A program made the position numbers and the translations under genes. The notes under the pieces were generated by a model. The model was given only the letters and a program-made list of their open reading frames with translations, was not told the origin of the DNA and searched no databases. From Sphingomonas mucosissima (lineage in GTDB: Bacteria; Pseudomonadota; Alphaproteobacteria; Sphingomonadales; Sphingomonadaceae), in assembly GCF_002197665.1 (NCBI RefSeq), contig NZ_NBBJ01000001.1, forward strand, positions 248,001 to 312,000: a stretch of DNA of 64,000 bases. The letters run 5' to 3'. The stretch's first letter is position 1. Each line of letters begins with the position of its first letter. Positions 26,467 to 34,674 of this stretch are shown here, piece after piece.

Positions 26467-26979
26467 TCAGGCCTGGCCGAAATTGCCGGAGGCGAGCTGC
26501 GCGTCGCGCTGCTCCGACTGCTGCATATACAGTGCGTTGAAATCGATCGGCTCGAGCAGGAGCGGCGGGAAGCCGCCGTCGCGGATCGTATCGGCTACGA
26601 CGCGGCGGGCGAACGGGAAGAGGAGCCGCGGCGCCTCGCCGAGCAGGAACGGCTGCAGCGCATCAAGCGGCACGTTGCGTACACCAAACAGGCCCGCATA
26701 AGCGAGCTCGACCAGGAAGGTGACACGGCCCTGCGTTTCCGCGCGGACCTCGATCTTCAGCGTCACTTCGTGCGCGTCCTCGGCCACCTGATTGGCGGCG
26801 ATATCGAACTGCACGTTGATTTCCGGGCCCTGCTGGTTCTGGAATACGGCGGGCGCGTTCGGGTTCTCGAACGAAAGGTCCTTCACATATTGTGAGATCA
26901 GGCCGACTGCAGGGGCGGTATCCGCGCCATTTGCCTGCGGTTCATTGCCAGTGCTGGCGCCAAAATCCTGCTCGTCCAT
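26467..26979 (-). CDS. secB: Protein-export chaperone SecB
   Basis: The 170-residue acidic protein has the SecB core: 'LISQYVKDLSFENPNAP', 'INVQFDIAANQV', 'YAGLFGVRNVP' and 'LFPFARRVVADTIRDGGFPP'. SecB forms a cytoplasmic tetramer that keeps preproteins unfolded and passes them to SecA. It is divergent from the timA gene across 150 bases, which presumably hold both promoters; this secB-timA arrangement is conserved in alphaproteobacteria. The start gives the expected length. Confidence 0.96.
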   Translation of the reverse strand: MDEQDFGASTGNEPQANGADTAPAVGLISQYVKDLSFENPNAPAVFQNQQGPEINVQFDIAANQVAEDAHEVTLKIEVRAETQGRVTFLVELAYAGLFGVRNVPLDALQPFLLGEAPRLLFPFARRVVADTIRDGGFPPLLLEPIDFNALYMQQSEQRDAQLASGNFGQA

Positions 26980-27130
26980 GCTCGTTCTTCCTTCGGGAAC
27001 CCTGGCGCGGCCCGGCCGCGCGCGTCAGGCGGGGCGCCTAGCAGGGGGGCTGCATCGTTTCAACGGCGGCAGCCATTTGAAACCCGAGGCGTTGGCGACT
27101 ATGTTGTGAGCTTAGCGTATCGGAGGCCGG

Positions 27131-27775
27131 GTGTTCTACATAGTCCTTCTCGCGATGGTTGCTGCATTCCTTGCGCTCCGGCTCTATTCGGTGCTGGGCA
27201 AGCGTACGGGGCATGAGCAGCCGTTGCCCAAGCCTGCGGAGGAGCGGGCCGTGCCGGCACCGCTGCCGCGTGCGATCGAGAAAACCAGCGAACCGCGCGA
27301 GCCGGTTGTGAAGCCGTTCGAAGGCAATGCCGAGCCCGGTATCCGCGCGATCGTTGCTGCCGAACCCGATTTTGACGTCGTTCGTTTCGTGGATGGTGCT
27401 CAGGCTGCTTATCGCATGATCCTGGAATCGTTCTGGAAGGGCGACGAAGGGGCGCTTCGTGACCTTGTGTCGCCTGACGTGGCCCGTGCCTTTGGCGACG
27501 CGATTGCCCAGCGTACTGCTTCGGGCGAAGTTCTCGACAACCGCTTGGTATCGATCGAGCGCGCGATGATCACCGGCGCCTCGCTGCAAGGCAAGGATGC
27601 GCGCATCACAGTGCGGTTCGATGCGCTGATCGCGGCGGTGACGCGCGACGCCGAAGGCAACGTGGTCGCGGGCTCGACCAGCGATGCCGTCGAAACGCAT
27701 GACGTTTGGACGTTTGCGCGCACCCTGCGGAGCAGCGACCCTAATTGGAAGCTGTCGGACACCGACGAAGCTTGA
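27131..27775 (+). CDS. timA: Tim44/TimA family protein
   Basis: The 214-residue product has an N-terminal membrane helix ('MFYIVLLAMVAAFLALRLYS'), a Pro/Glu-rich linker to about residue 65, and a C-terminal Tim44-like domain ('GAQAAYRMILESFWKGDEGA' and 'DVWTFARTLRSSDPNWKLSD'). Bacterial Tim44 relatives are membrane-associated adaptors; their exact role is unsettled, though homology to mitochondrial Tim44 and location next to secB suggest membrane protein biogenesis. It leads an apparent operon with mltA and the smr-like gene. Confidence 0.88.
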   Translation: MFYIVLLAMVAAFLALRLYSVLGKRTGHEQPLPKPAEERAVPAPLPRAIEKTSEPREPVVKPFEGNAEPGIRAIVAAEPDFDVVRFVDGAQAAYRMILESFWKGDEGALRDLVSPDVARAFGDAIAQRTASGEVLDNRLVSIERAMITGASLQGKDARITVRFDALIAAVTRDAEGNVVAGSTSDAVETHDVWTFARTLRSSDPNWKLSDTDEA

Positions 27776-27803
27776 GCATCGGGGTTTGAACATCGGGGGC
27801 GTG

Positions 27804-29054
27804 ATGCTTGGTCGTGGAGGGATCGCGCTGGCCGCAGCGCTGGCGCTGTCGGCGTGCGTTGGCGGGGTCGTGCCCCCATCTTCGTGGGGCTCCGCGCCGG
27901 TAGCTAGACCAAGCGTTCCGACGCGGCCCGGCGGGCCAGTGCGTCAGCCCACCCAAGCGACACCGATAGCGCCGATTCCAAGTGCACCAGTCGCTGGTGC
28001 GCTAACCGCGGCGACCGCAGGGCTGGTGTCGGGTCCGCCCGTCTCCAGTTTGCCCATCACCGGCGATGGTGCCGAGCGGGCGCTGGGCGCCTTTCGCATC
28101 AGTTGCCCGTCGCTGGTCCGCCGAACCGACCCGACCGGCCTCACCCGCGGTGCGGATTGGAAGCCGGCGTGCGATGCAGCGGCCCGCGGCGGGGATGCCC
28201 GCGCCTTCTTTGCGCGCTGGTTTGAAACGGTGCAGGTCGGTGACGGAAAGGCGTTCGCGACCGGCTATTATATCCCGGAAATCGCCGGCTCCCGCTCGTA
28301 CCGCGCCGGTTACGCCCCGATCTATGCCCGCCCGAGTGACCTTGTGGACGTGGATCTCGGCCAGTTTTCCGCGGACCTGAAGGGCAAGAAGATCCGCGGT
28401 CGGGTGGAGGGGACGAACTTCGTGCCCTACTACGATCGCACCATGATCGAGGAAGGCGCGCTCACCGGCAAGGCCCGCATTCTCGGCTATGCCGTTGATC
28501 CGGTGGAATTGTTCTTCCTTCAGGTGCAGGGCTCCGGCCTGGTCCGAATGCCCGATGGCGACGTGCTGCGCATCGGCTACGACAGCCAGAACGGCCGCGA
28601 TTATACCGGCATTGGCAAGCTGATGCTCGATCGTGGCCTGATCGGGCGCGGCGAGGCCAGCATGCAGGGCATCGTCGCCTGGCTCCACGCCAATCCCGAG
28701 CAGGGCCGCGCCATCATGCGCGAGAACAAGAGCTTCGTCTTTTTCCGCGTGCTCGATGGGCCGCCGCTTGGCGCGATGGGGCTGCCGGTTTCCGATCAGG
28801 CGACGGTCGCGGCCGATACCCGCTTCGTGCCGCTGGGTGCGCCCGTTTTCCTGTCGATGGATCGGACCGATGCCACGGGCCTTTGGGTTGCGCAGGATAC
28901 TGGCGGCGCGATCAAGGGCACGAACCGCTTCGACACCTTCTGGGGCGCGGGCGAGGAAGCGCGCGCGATCGCCGGCGGCATGAGCGCGCGGGGCACCGCT
29001 TTCCTGTTGCTGCCCACCGGTACGCTGGCCCGGCTTGGTGTCGCGCGGCCTTGA
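27804..29054 (+). CDS. mltA: Membrane-bound lytic transglycosylase MltA
   Basis: The 416-residue lipoprotein has a signal ending in the lipobox L-S-A-C (Cys18), which fixes the start at the ATG 27804 (or the adjacent GTG 27801). A Pro/Ala linker leads to the MltA double-psi barrel with 'KAFATGYYIPEIAGSRSY' and the catalytic 3D region 'WVAQDTGGAIKGTNRFDTFW'. The enzyme cleaves peptidoglycan glycan strands to 1,6-anhydro ends at the outer membrane. It follows timA by 28 bases, and its stop overlaps the next start. Confidence 0.94.
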   Translation: MLGRGGIALAAALALSACVGGVVPPSSWGSAPVARPSVPTRPGGPVRQPTQATPIAPIPSAPVAGALTAATAGLVSGPPVSSLPITGDGAERALGAFRISCPSLVRRTDPTGLTRGADWKPACDAAARGGDARAFFARWFETVQVGDGKAFATGYYIPEIAGSRSYRAGYAPIYARPSDLVDVDLGQFSADLKGKKIRGRVEGTNFVPYYDRTMIEEGALTGKARILGYAVDPVELFFLQVQGSGLVRMPDGDVLRIGYDSQNGRDYTGIGKLMLDRGLIGRGEASMQGIVAWLHANPEQGRAIMRENKSFVFFRVLDGPPLGAMGLPVSDQATVAADTRFVPLGAPVFLSMDRTDATGLWVAQDTGGAIKGTNRFDTFWGAGEEARAIAGGMSARGTAFLLLPTGTLARLGVARP

Positions 29055-29601
29055 TCCCAACGAGGCCGCGCTCTGGGCGCGGGTGATGGCAACGGTTCGG
29101 CCGCTCCGCGCGGTCGCGCCTGCGGCCGTGTCGAAGCCCGTCGTGGCAAAGGAATTGCAGAAGCCGTCCGTCCGTCACACGCCGGCCCCTTCTTTGCCGC
29201 AGCTGAAGAAGCGGGTCGAGCCGCAAAAGCGGGCGCTGCCGGGGATCACGCTTGACGGGGGCTGGGACAAGAAACTGAGCCGCGGGCTAGTGACGCCGGA
29301 CGCCACCATCGACCTGCACGGTCACACGTTGCACTCAGCTCATGACTTGCTCGACGGCGCGCTCGCCCGGTCGGTCACGCGCGGCGACCGCGTGATCCTG
29401 CTGGTGACGGGCAAGCCGCCGCGGCCGGAAAGCGAGCGTCCCCATGCTCGCGGCGCCATTCGCGCCGCTATCGGTGACTGGTTGGCCGGCTCGCGTCATG
29501 CCGCATTGATCGCGGCCGTTCGCGGCGCGCATCCGCGACATGGCGGGCAGGGCGCGCTTTACATCGTGCTGCGCCGGGGGCGAACGGACGCTCTGCGCTG
29601 A
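29035..29601 (+). CDS. Smr/MutS2-C-terminal domain protein
   Basis: The 188-residue protein has a basic, disordered N-terminal half and a C-terminal Smr domain with 'ATIDLHGHTLHSAHDLLDG' (the conserved DLHG), 'VILLVTGKPPRPESE' and 'RHGGQGALYIVLRR' (the GxxGxGxLxxxL loop). Smr domains are nucleases acting on RNA or DNA; lone bacterial Smr proteins have been tied to RNA cleavage and ribosome rescue, but the role here is not known. Translation probably starts at TTG 29035 or GTG 29038, inside the mltA 3' end. Confidence 0.9.
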   Translation: MVSRGLDPNEAALWARVMATVRPLRAVAPAAVSKPVVAKELQKPSVRHTPAPSLPQLKKRVEPQKRALPGITLDGGWDKKLSRGLVTPDATIDLHGHTLHSAHDLLDGALARSVTRGDRVILLVTGKPPRPESERPHARGAIRAAIGDWLAGSRHAALIAAVRGAHPRHGGQGALYIVLRRGRTDALR

Positions 29602-29651
29602 GGCAGCGACTGCCGGAGCTTACGGGCGAATGCTGCTATTTATCAAAGCAG

Positions 29652-31820
29652 CTACAGGAAGTTGTAAGGATCCACGTCCACGGCAACTCGCACCTTGGAT
29701 GGCCATTCAAGCGTCCCGAGCCAGGCGCGAATCACGTCCTGCACGTCCAGCGCGCGCCGCGCATGAACCAGCAACCGGAAACGATGCCGCCCGCGCAGCA
29801 TCGCCAGCGGCGCCGGGGCGGGGCCATAGACGTGCATACCATCGACTTCTGGCGCGCTTCTGCCCACAAGACGCGCGGTCTCCTGCGCCGCGGCCTGATC
29901 TTCGCTGGAGACGATGATCGCGGCATAGCGTCCGAACGGCGGCGCGCCGGCCTCGCGCCGGGCATCGGTCTCTGCCTGGTAGAAGGCGTCCGAATCGCCG
30001 GTGATCAGCGCCTGCATCACTTGCGCGCCGGGCGAATGCGTCTGGATGAATACGCGCCCCGGCTTCTCGCCGCGTCCAGCTCGGCCCGAGACCTGGCGGA
30101 TCTGCTGAAACGTCCGTTCGGCCGCTCGCAGATCGCCGCCCTCCAGCCCGAGATCGGCGTCAACCACACCCACCAATGTGAGGTTCGGGAAGTGATAGCC
30201 CTTGGTGACGAGCTGCGTGCCAACCACAATGTCGATCGCGCCAGCCTCCATCTGCCCGACGAACTCGGCCGCTTTTGCTGGGGACCAGATCGTGTCCGAC
30301 GTCACGATCGCCACCCGTGCTTCGGGGAAAAGTGCGGTGGCCTCATCGGCAATCCGCTCCACGCCCGGCCCGCAGGCGACGAGGCTGTCTTCCTCTTTGC
30401 ATTCCGGGCAGGCGCGCGGCACCGGTTCGATATGGCCGCAATGATGGCATGCCAGGCGCCGGGTAAGCCGGTGCTCGACCATCCAGGCGGTGCAGTTCGG
30501 GCATTGGAAGCGGTGGCCGCACGTTCGGCAGAGCGTCAGCGGGGCATAGCCGCGGCGATTGAGGAACAGCAGCGACTGCTCGCCCCGCTCCAGTGTTTCC
30601 TCCAGCGCCTTCACCAACGGCGGCGCCAGCCACCGCCCGCGATCCGGCTTATGCTCCAGCAGATCGAGCGCTTCGATCGCGGGCATTTCGGCTAGGCCGA
30701 AGCGGCCGGGCAGCTTCACTTCGGCATAATTGCCCAGTGTCACTTGCTGGCGGGTCTCGATCGCTGGTGTGGCAGAGGCGAGGATCACGGGGCAACTTTC
30801 GAACTTGCCCCGCATCACCGCTACGTCACGGGCGTGATAGTGGACCCCGTCTTCCTGCTTGAAGCTGGTCTCATGCGCCTCGTCGACGACGATCAGCCCA
30901 AGGTTCGCAAACGGGAGGAACAAGGCCGACCGCGCGCCCACCATTACGCGCGCCTCACCGCTGGCGATCGCCCGCCAGGCGCGCCGCCGCTGGGTGGAGC
31001 GAAGGCCGGAATGCCACGCCACCGGCTCGCAGCCGAAGCGATCGTGGAAGCGCTTCAGGAACGGCTCGGTCAGCGCGATCTCCGGCAGCAGCACCAGCAC
31101 CTGCCGGTTCTGCCGGAGCGCTTCCGCTACCGCTTCGAAATACACCTCGGTCTTGCCCGACCCGGTCACGCCGTCGAGCAACGTCGGGCGAAACGCATGT
31201 GCTGTGACACCTTGCATCAGCACATCGGCGGCGGCGCGCTGGTCCTCCGACAGCGTCGGCGGCGCATGATCGGGATCGGGTGACGGGTAGGGGCTGTCGA
31301 TATCCACCTCGACGCCCTCGATCGCGCCGGTCTTCACCAGCCCGCGGATCACCCCGTCCGACACGTCCGCGATCGCGGCAAGCTCGCGAATCAATCCCTG
31401 GCGATCACCGATCCGCTCGAGCGCCTGTTCACGCTGCGGCGTCATCCGGTCCGGCACGTGTCCCGTGGCGCGATACTCCACGACGTGCCGCGAACCTTCC
31501 AGCGCCGAGGTGGAGGATAGCGCCATGCGGGCGACCGACGCGGGCGGTGCGAGGTAATAATCCGCCGTCCACTCGATGAGCCGGCGCAGCGCGGGGCGAA
31601 GCGGCGGCGCGTCCGCCACGGCAAGCAGGTTGCGCAGGCGATTGTCGCCGACCTCCGCATCCGACGGCAGTCGTTCCGGCTCCCACACCACGCCCATCAA
31701 CTGCCGCGGCCCCAGCGGCGCGACCACGATCGAACCCGGCTCCACCGTCATGCCATGCGGCACGCGATAGTCGAGTGGGCCAAGGGCGGAGTTCAGGACG
31801 AGAACGCGAGCACGGGACAT
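29652..31820 (-). CDS. priA: Primosomal replication helicase PriA
   Basis: The 722-residue product has the 3'-DNA-binding N-terminal domain ('VLVLNSALGPLDYRVPHGM'), a superfamily 2 helicase with Walker A 'LLDGVTGSGKTEVYFEAV' and Walker B 'LIVVDEAHETSFKQEDG', and paired zinc-binding clusters ('CRTCGHRFQCPNC' and 'CHHCGHIEPVPRACPEC'). It restarts stalled replication forks. The start at 31820 matches the family better than the ATG four codons upstream (31832). It is divergent from xerC, with under 60 bases between them. Confidence 0.97.
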   Translation of the reverse strand: MSRARVLVLNSALGPLDYRVPHGMTVEPGSIVVAPLGPRQLMGVVWEPERLPSDAEVGDNRLRNLLAVADAPPLRPALRRLIEWTADYYLAPPASVARMALSSTSALEGSRHVVEYRATGHVPDRMTPQREQALERIGDRQGLIRELAAIADVSDGVIRGLVKTGAIEGVEVDIDSPYPSPDPDHAPPTLSEDQRAAADVLMQGVTAHAFRPTLLDGVTGSGKTEVYFEAVAEALRQNRQVLVLLPEIALTEPFLKRFHDRFGCEPVAWHSGLRSTQRRRAWRAIASGEARVMVGARSALFLPFANLGLIVVDEAHETSFKQEDGVHYHARDVAVMRGKFESCPVILASATPAIETRQQVTLGNYAEVKLPGRFGLAEMPAIEALDLLEHKPDRGRWLAPPLVKALEETLERGEQSLLFLNRRGYAPLTLCRTCGHRFQCPNCTAWMVEHRLTRRLACHHCGHIEPVPRACPECKEEDSLVACGPGVERIADEATALFPEARVAIVTSDTIWSPAKAAEFVGQMEAGAIDIVVGTQLVTKGYHFPNLTLVGVVDADLGLEGGDLRAAERTFQQIRQVSGRAGRGEKPGRVFIQTHSPGAQVMQALITGDSDAFYQAETDARREAGAPPFGRYAAIIVSSEDQAAAQETARLVGRSAPEVDGMHVYGPAPAPLAMLRGRHRFRLLVHARRALDVQDVIRAWLGTLEWPSKVRVAVDVDPYNFL

Positions 31821-31878
31821 GCGAGGGTGCATATGGGGCGCAGGCGACTCGGAGGGAAGCCGGTGTTAGAAGAGGAGC

Positions 31879-32763
31879 GTGGAAGACCTGCCAACTCTTT
31901 ACGCCGCGCACCTTTCCCGCAACCTGCGGCGGTCCATCCACACCGTGCGCGCGTATCGCGCCACGGCCGTGCGCTTTCTCGCATTCATGAGCCGGCACGT
32001 TGGCGGGCCGGTGGACCGCGCCACCCTCATCAAAGCCGCGCCGTCTGACCTTCGCGCCTATCTGGCACATCGGCGCGGCGAGGGGCTGGGCAACGCCTCC
32101 GCCGCACGTGAGCTGTCCGCGGCACGCGACTTTCTCGACTGGGCCAATGGCGTGGGAAGCGCGCCGCGCTTGAAAGGGCCGCGGGTGCCCAAGGGCGTGC
32201 CGCGCCCCATCGCGCCGCATGAGGCGATTGCGTTGGCGGAGGAGGTCGGTGAGGCGGCACGGCTCGAATGGGTCGGCAAGCGCGATTGGGCGCTGCTGCT
32301 GCTGCTTTATGGTGCCGGGCTGCGCATCGGCGAAGCGCTGGCGCTGACCGGCGGCGCGCTGCCGCTTGGCGAGACGATCACCGTCACCGGCAAGCGCGAT
32401 AAGACGCGGATCGTTCCCCTGCTGTACCAGGTGCGGATAGCAATCGAGGCTTACGTGGCGGCTTGTCCCTGGCCAGCCGAGCGAGCGGCGCCACTGTTTC
32501 GCGGGGTTCGTGGCGGGGCCTTGTCGCCGGGCGTGGTGCGCGCGGCCGTGCGGGCTGCGCGAGGGACGCTAGGGCTGTCCGATCGCACCACGCCGCACGC
32601 CCTGCGCCATTCCTTTGCCACGCACCTGCTGGGGCGCGGCGCGGATCTGCGGTCGTTGCAGGAGCTTCTTGGTCATGCCAGCCTGGGCTCGACCCAGATC
32701 TACACGGCGGTCGATGCCGCCCATCTGCTGGACGTCTACCGCAACGCCCATCCCCGCGCGTGA
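31879..32763 (+). CDS. xerC: Tyrosine recombinase XerC
   Basis: The 294-residue protein has the SAM-like N-terminal core-binding domain and a catalytic domain with 'LLYGAGLRIGEAL' (first Arg), 'TGKRDKTRIVPLL' (Lys), 'HALRHSFATHLL' (HxxR) and 'ELLGHASLGSTQIYTAV' (His and nucleophilic Tyr). It resolves chromosome dimers at dif together with XerD. Translation starts at GTG 31879 after a good AGGAG site. Nothing around it suggests an integrated element, so it is the housekeeping enzyme rather than a phage integrase. Confidence 0.95.
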   Translation: MEDLPTLYAAHLSRNLRRSIHTVRAYRATAVRFLAFMSRHVGGPVDRATLIKAAPSDLRAYLAHRRGEGLGNASAARELSAARDFLDWANGVGSAPRLKGPRVPKGVPRPIAPHEAIALAEEVGEAARLEWVGKRDWALLLLLYGAGLRIGEALALTGGALPLGETITVTGKRDKTRIVPLLYQVRIAIEAYVAACPWPAERAAPLFRGVRGGALSPGVVRAAVRAARGTLGLSDRTTPHALRHSFATHLLGRGADLRSLQELLGHASLGSTQIYTAVDAAHLLDVYRNAHPRA

Positions 32764-32814
32764 GGGAACATCGACGAGCGCCTCCCGTTAGTTTTCCGTA
32801 ACCAGGAGGTGAAA

Positions 32815-33015
32815 ATGGGTGAACTCGTCGACAAGGTTAAAGGCAATCTGAACGAAGCCGTTGGTAAGACCAAGCAGGCAATGGCGGACAAGGATCCGGC
32901 CACCCGGACTGCGGAAGATGATCGTCTGGAGGCCGAGGGCGCCGGCCAGGAGATGAAGGGCAAGGGTCAGCAGTTCATGGGCAAGGTCAAGGGCGCGCTC
33001 GGCAACGATATCTGA
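32815..33015 (+). CDS. CsbD family stress protein
   Basis: The 66-residue hydrophilic protein, 'MGELVDKVKGNLNEAVGKTK' onward, shows the repeated KxKGxxxEAxGK pattern of the CsbD family, small general-stress proteins of unknown molecular role. The ATG at 32815 is preferred because a near-perfect AGGAGG lies five bases upstream. It stands alone between xerC and ald, followed by a stable hairpin at 33061-33082. Confidence 0.92.
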   Translation: MGELVDKVKGNLNEAVGKTKQAMADKDPATRTAEDDRLEAEGAGQEMKGKGQQFMGKVKGALGNDI

Positions 33016-33060
33016 TCGCGCCAGCGCGGCCATGATGGCGCGCATTGCCGCGGCTTCGCA

Positions 33061-33082
33061 CGGGAGCCCCTGCGGGCTCCCG
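33061..33082 (+). terminator. GC-rich hairpin downstream of CsbD gene
   Basis: A perfect 9-bp stem (33061-33069 with 33074-33082) closes a four-base loop (CTGC) 46 bases after the CsbD stop. No T-run follows, so it is either a weak or Rho-assisted terminator or an mRNA 3'-end stabiliser. Confidence 0.5.
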
Positions 33083-33176
33083 GCGAGGGCGCGGCTGCGC
33101 AATGGAAGCGTTTGCCTGACCTAGCATCACGACGCATGTGCTCGTAGATAGTCTCATCTGTGACTAGGAGGCTTGC

Positions 33177-34256
33177 ATGCGCGTCGGTGTGCCCAAGGAA
33201 ATCAAGAATCACGAATATCGCGTCGGGCTGACCCCTGGCGCCGTCCGGGAATATGTCGCGCACGGGCATGAGGTGTTGGTCGAGACCCGGGCGGGCGCCG
33301 GTATCGCCGCTGACGATGCCGATTACCAAGCCGCTGGCGCGACCATCCTCCCGACTGCCGAGGAGGTCTTCTCGGCCGCGCAGATGATCGTGAAGGTGAA
33401 GGAGCCGCAGCCCAGCGAGTGGGTGCAGCTGCGCGAAGACCAGATCCTTTTCACCTATCTCCACCTCGCGCCCGATCCCGAGCAGGCGAAGGGCCTGATG
33501 GCTTCTGGCGTCACGGCTGTGGCTTACGAGACCGTTACCGATCGCAACGGCGGGCTGCCGCTGCTCGCTCCCATGAGCGAGGTGGCGGGCCGCTTGTCGA
33601 TCGAGGCGGCAGGATCGGCACTGATGGCCTATAACGGCGGTCGCGGCGTGCTGCTCGGCGGGGTTCCGGGTGTTGCGCCCGCAAGGATCGTCGTGCTCGG
33701 CGGCGGTGTCGTCGGCACCCATGCCGCCCGAATGGCGGTCGGGTTGGGCGCAGAGGTGACGATCGTCGATCGCTCGTTGCCGCGGCTGCGCCAGCTTGAT
33801 GAGCTCTTCCAGGGCCGTGTCCGCACCCGATTTTCGACCATGGACGTGATCGAGCAGGAGATTGCCGCCGCGGATGCGGTGATCGGGGCGGTGCTGATCC
33901 CTGGGGCGTCAGCGCCGAAGCTGGTTACCCGCGACATGCTCGGCGGCATGAAGCGTCGCGCCGTGCTGGTGGATGTCGCGATCGATCAGGGCGGCTGTTT
34001 CGAAACCAGCCACGCCACCACGCATGCCGACCCGACGTACGAGGTCGACGGGGTGATCCATTATTGCGTCGCAAACATGCCCGGCGCGGTGCCACTGACC
34101 TCCAGCCATGCGCTCAACAATGCGACGCTGCCTTATGGTCTTGCCTTGGCCGACAAGGGGCTTGCGGCATGTGACGAAGATCCAGGCCTGATGGCGGGTC
34201 TCAACGTGCGCGCGGGCAAGATCGTCAACGATGCGGTGGCGCGTAGCTTGGGGTGA
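33177..34256 (+). CDS. ald: Alanine dehydrogenase
   Basis: The 359-residue enzyme begins '[20 protein letters not shown]' (the AlaDh/PNT signature with substrate Arg and Lys). It has the Rossmann loop '[20 protein letters not shown]' near residue 165 and '[20 protein letters not shown]' and '[18 protein letters not shown]' near the C-terminus, with catalytic His and Asp positions retained. It interconverts L-alanine and pyruvate using NAD and ammonia. It is a single-gene unit ending in a strong terminator. The length is slightly under the usual 370 residues but nothing essential is missing. Confidence 0.96.
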   Translation: MRVGVPKEIKNHEYRVGLTPGAVREYVAHGHEVLVETRAGAGIAADDADYQAAGATILPTAEEVFSAAQMIVKVKEPQPSEWVQLREDQILFTYLHLAPDPEQAKGLMASGVTAVAYETVTDRNGGLPLLAPMSEVAGRLSIEAAGSALMAYNGGRGVLLGGVPGVAPARIVVLGGGVVGTHAARMAVGLGAEVTIVDRSLPRLRQLDELFQGRVRTRFSTMDVIEQEIAAADAVIGAVLIPGASAPKLVTRDMLGGMKRRAVLVDVAIDQGGCFETSHATTHADPTYEVDGVIHYCVANMPGAVPLTSSHALNNATLPYGLALADKGLAACDEDPGLMAGLNVRAGKIVNDAVARSLG

Positions 34257-34299
34257 ACGGCTCCCTGCTGCTCGAGCTAATCCTCAGATTTTGAAAAGG

Positions 34300-34333
34300 A
34301 AAACCCCCGTCCAGTAGCTGGAGCGGGGGTTTT
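34300..34333 (+). terminator. Rho-independent terminator of ald
   Basis: AAAACCCCCG (34300-34309) pairs with CGGGGGTTTT (34324-34333); the bases between also pair (TCCAG with CTGGA) around a three-base loop. The stem ends in a T tract and lies 43 bases after the ald stop. Because the A tract is symmetric it could also stop transcription from the other strand. Confidence 0.88.
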
Positions 34334-34411
34334 CTGTTCTCCGACGCTGCTGAGCAGCGACGTTGAACTTTTAACTGATTGTCGCAGCGAACCCGTCCTC
34401 CAAGCACTGGC

Positions 34412-34437
34412 GAGAGGCCGCCTAGCCGCGGCCTCTT
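34412..34437 (-). terminator. Hairpin downstream of the 18-residue micro-ORF
   Basis: A ten-pair stem (34412-34421 with 34428-34437, one wobble or mismatch at the end) closes a six-base loop. On the minus strand it lies 26 bases after the micro-ORF stop. No U-run follows it on that strand, so it may be a Rho-assisted terminator or the structured 3' part of a small RNA. Confidence 0.4.
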
Positions 34438-34463
34438 CAGCACTGATGGTCGGATCGAACCCT

Positions 34464-34520
34464 TTACCAGGGACGAACGTCGCCGCTGCCGTAGATCAGC
34501 GCGAGAATGAAAGCGAGCAT
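34464..34520 (-). CDS. Candidate 18-residue hydrophobic peptide
   Basis: ATG at 34520 is preceded on the minus strand by AGGGAG at an ideal six-base spacing. The frame encodes MLAFILALIYGSGDVRPW, then TAA. The first ten residues are hydrophobic enough to insert into a membrane, and the tail is polar. Upstream, 36 bases from the start codon, is TATAGT (34556-34561), a good -10; downstream is a hairpin (34412-34437). This set of signals suggests a real short transcript encoding a micro-protein or leader peptide. I do not recognise a family and cannot exclude a non-coding RNA. Confidence 0.42.
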   Translation of the reverse strand: MLAFILALIYGSGDVRPW

Positions 34521-34555
34521 CTTGAACTCCCTAGTTTCTGCGTCGTCAGACGCGA

Positions 34556-34561
34556 ACTATA
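34556..34561 (-). promoter_or_regulatory. Possible -10 element (TATAGT) for the micro-ORF
   Basis: Reading the minus strand, TATAGT matches the sigma-70 consensus at five of six bases in an AT-rich stretch with an adjacent GTTAAC palindrome. The -35 match is poor at every usual spacing. The predicted leader before the AGGGAG ribosome site would be short. Confidence 0.3.
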
Positions 34562-34634
34562 GTTAACAATGTGTTTACCAAGGTTCAAGGTAGTTTGTTA
34601 AGGGCAGTATAACCGTCGTTTCTCGTTCTTGGAC

Positions 34635-34654
34635 GATTAAGGGTATTTTTAATC
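34635..34654. promoter_or_regulatory. Inverted repeat upstream of the EAL gene (possible operator)
   Basis: GATTAA (34635-34640) and TTAATC (34649-34654) form a perfect inverted repeat with an eight-base spacer, 20 bases before the EAL start codon. In GC-rich DNA such an AT-rich dyad is a plausible regulator site. A TATAAC hexamer at 34609-34614 could be the -10 of the same gene. Confidence 0.3.
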
Positions 34655-34674
34655 ATCCGCCCTAGTCGACGGTT

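Noticed and set aside
31879..32763. Tyrosine recombinase as sign of an integrated element
   Set aside because: It matches housekeeping XerC in length and context, next to priA, with no att-like repeats or phage genes nearby.
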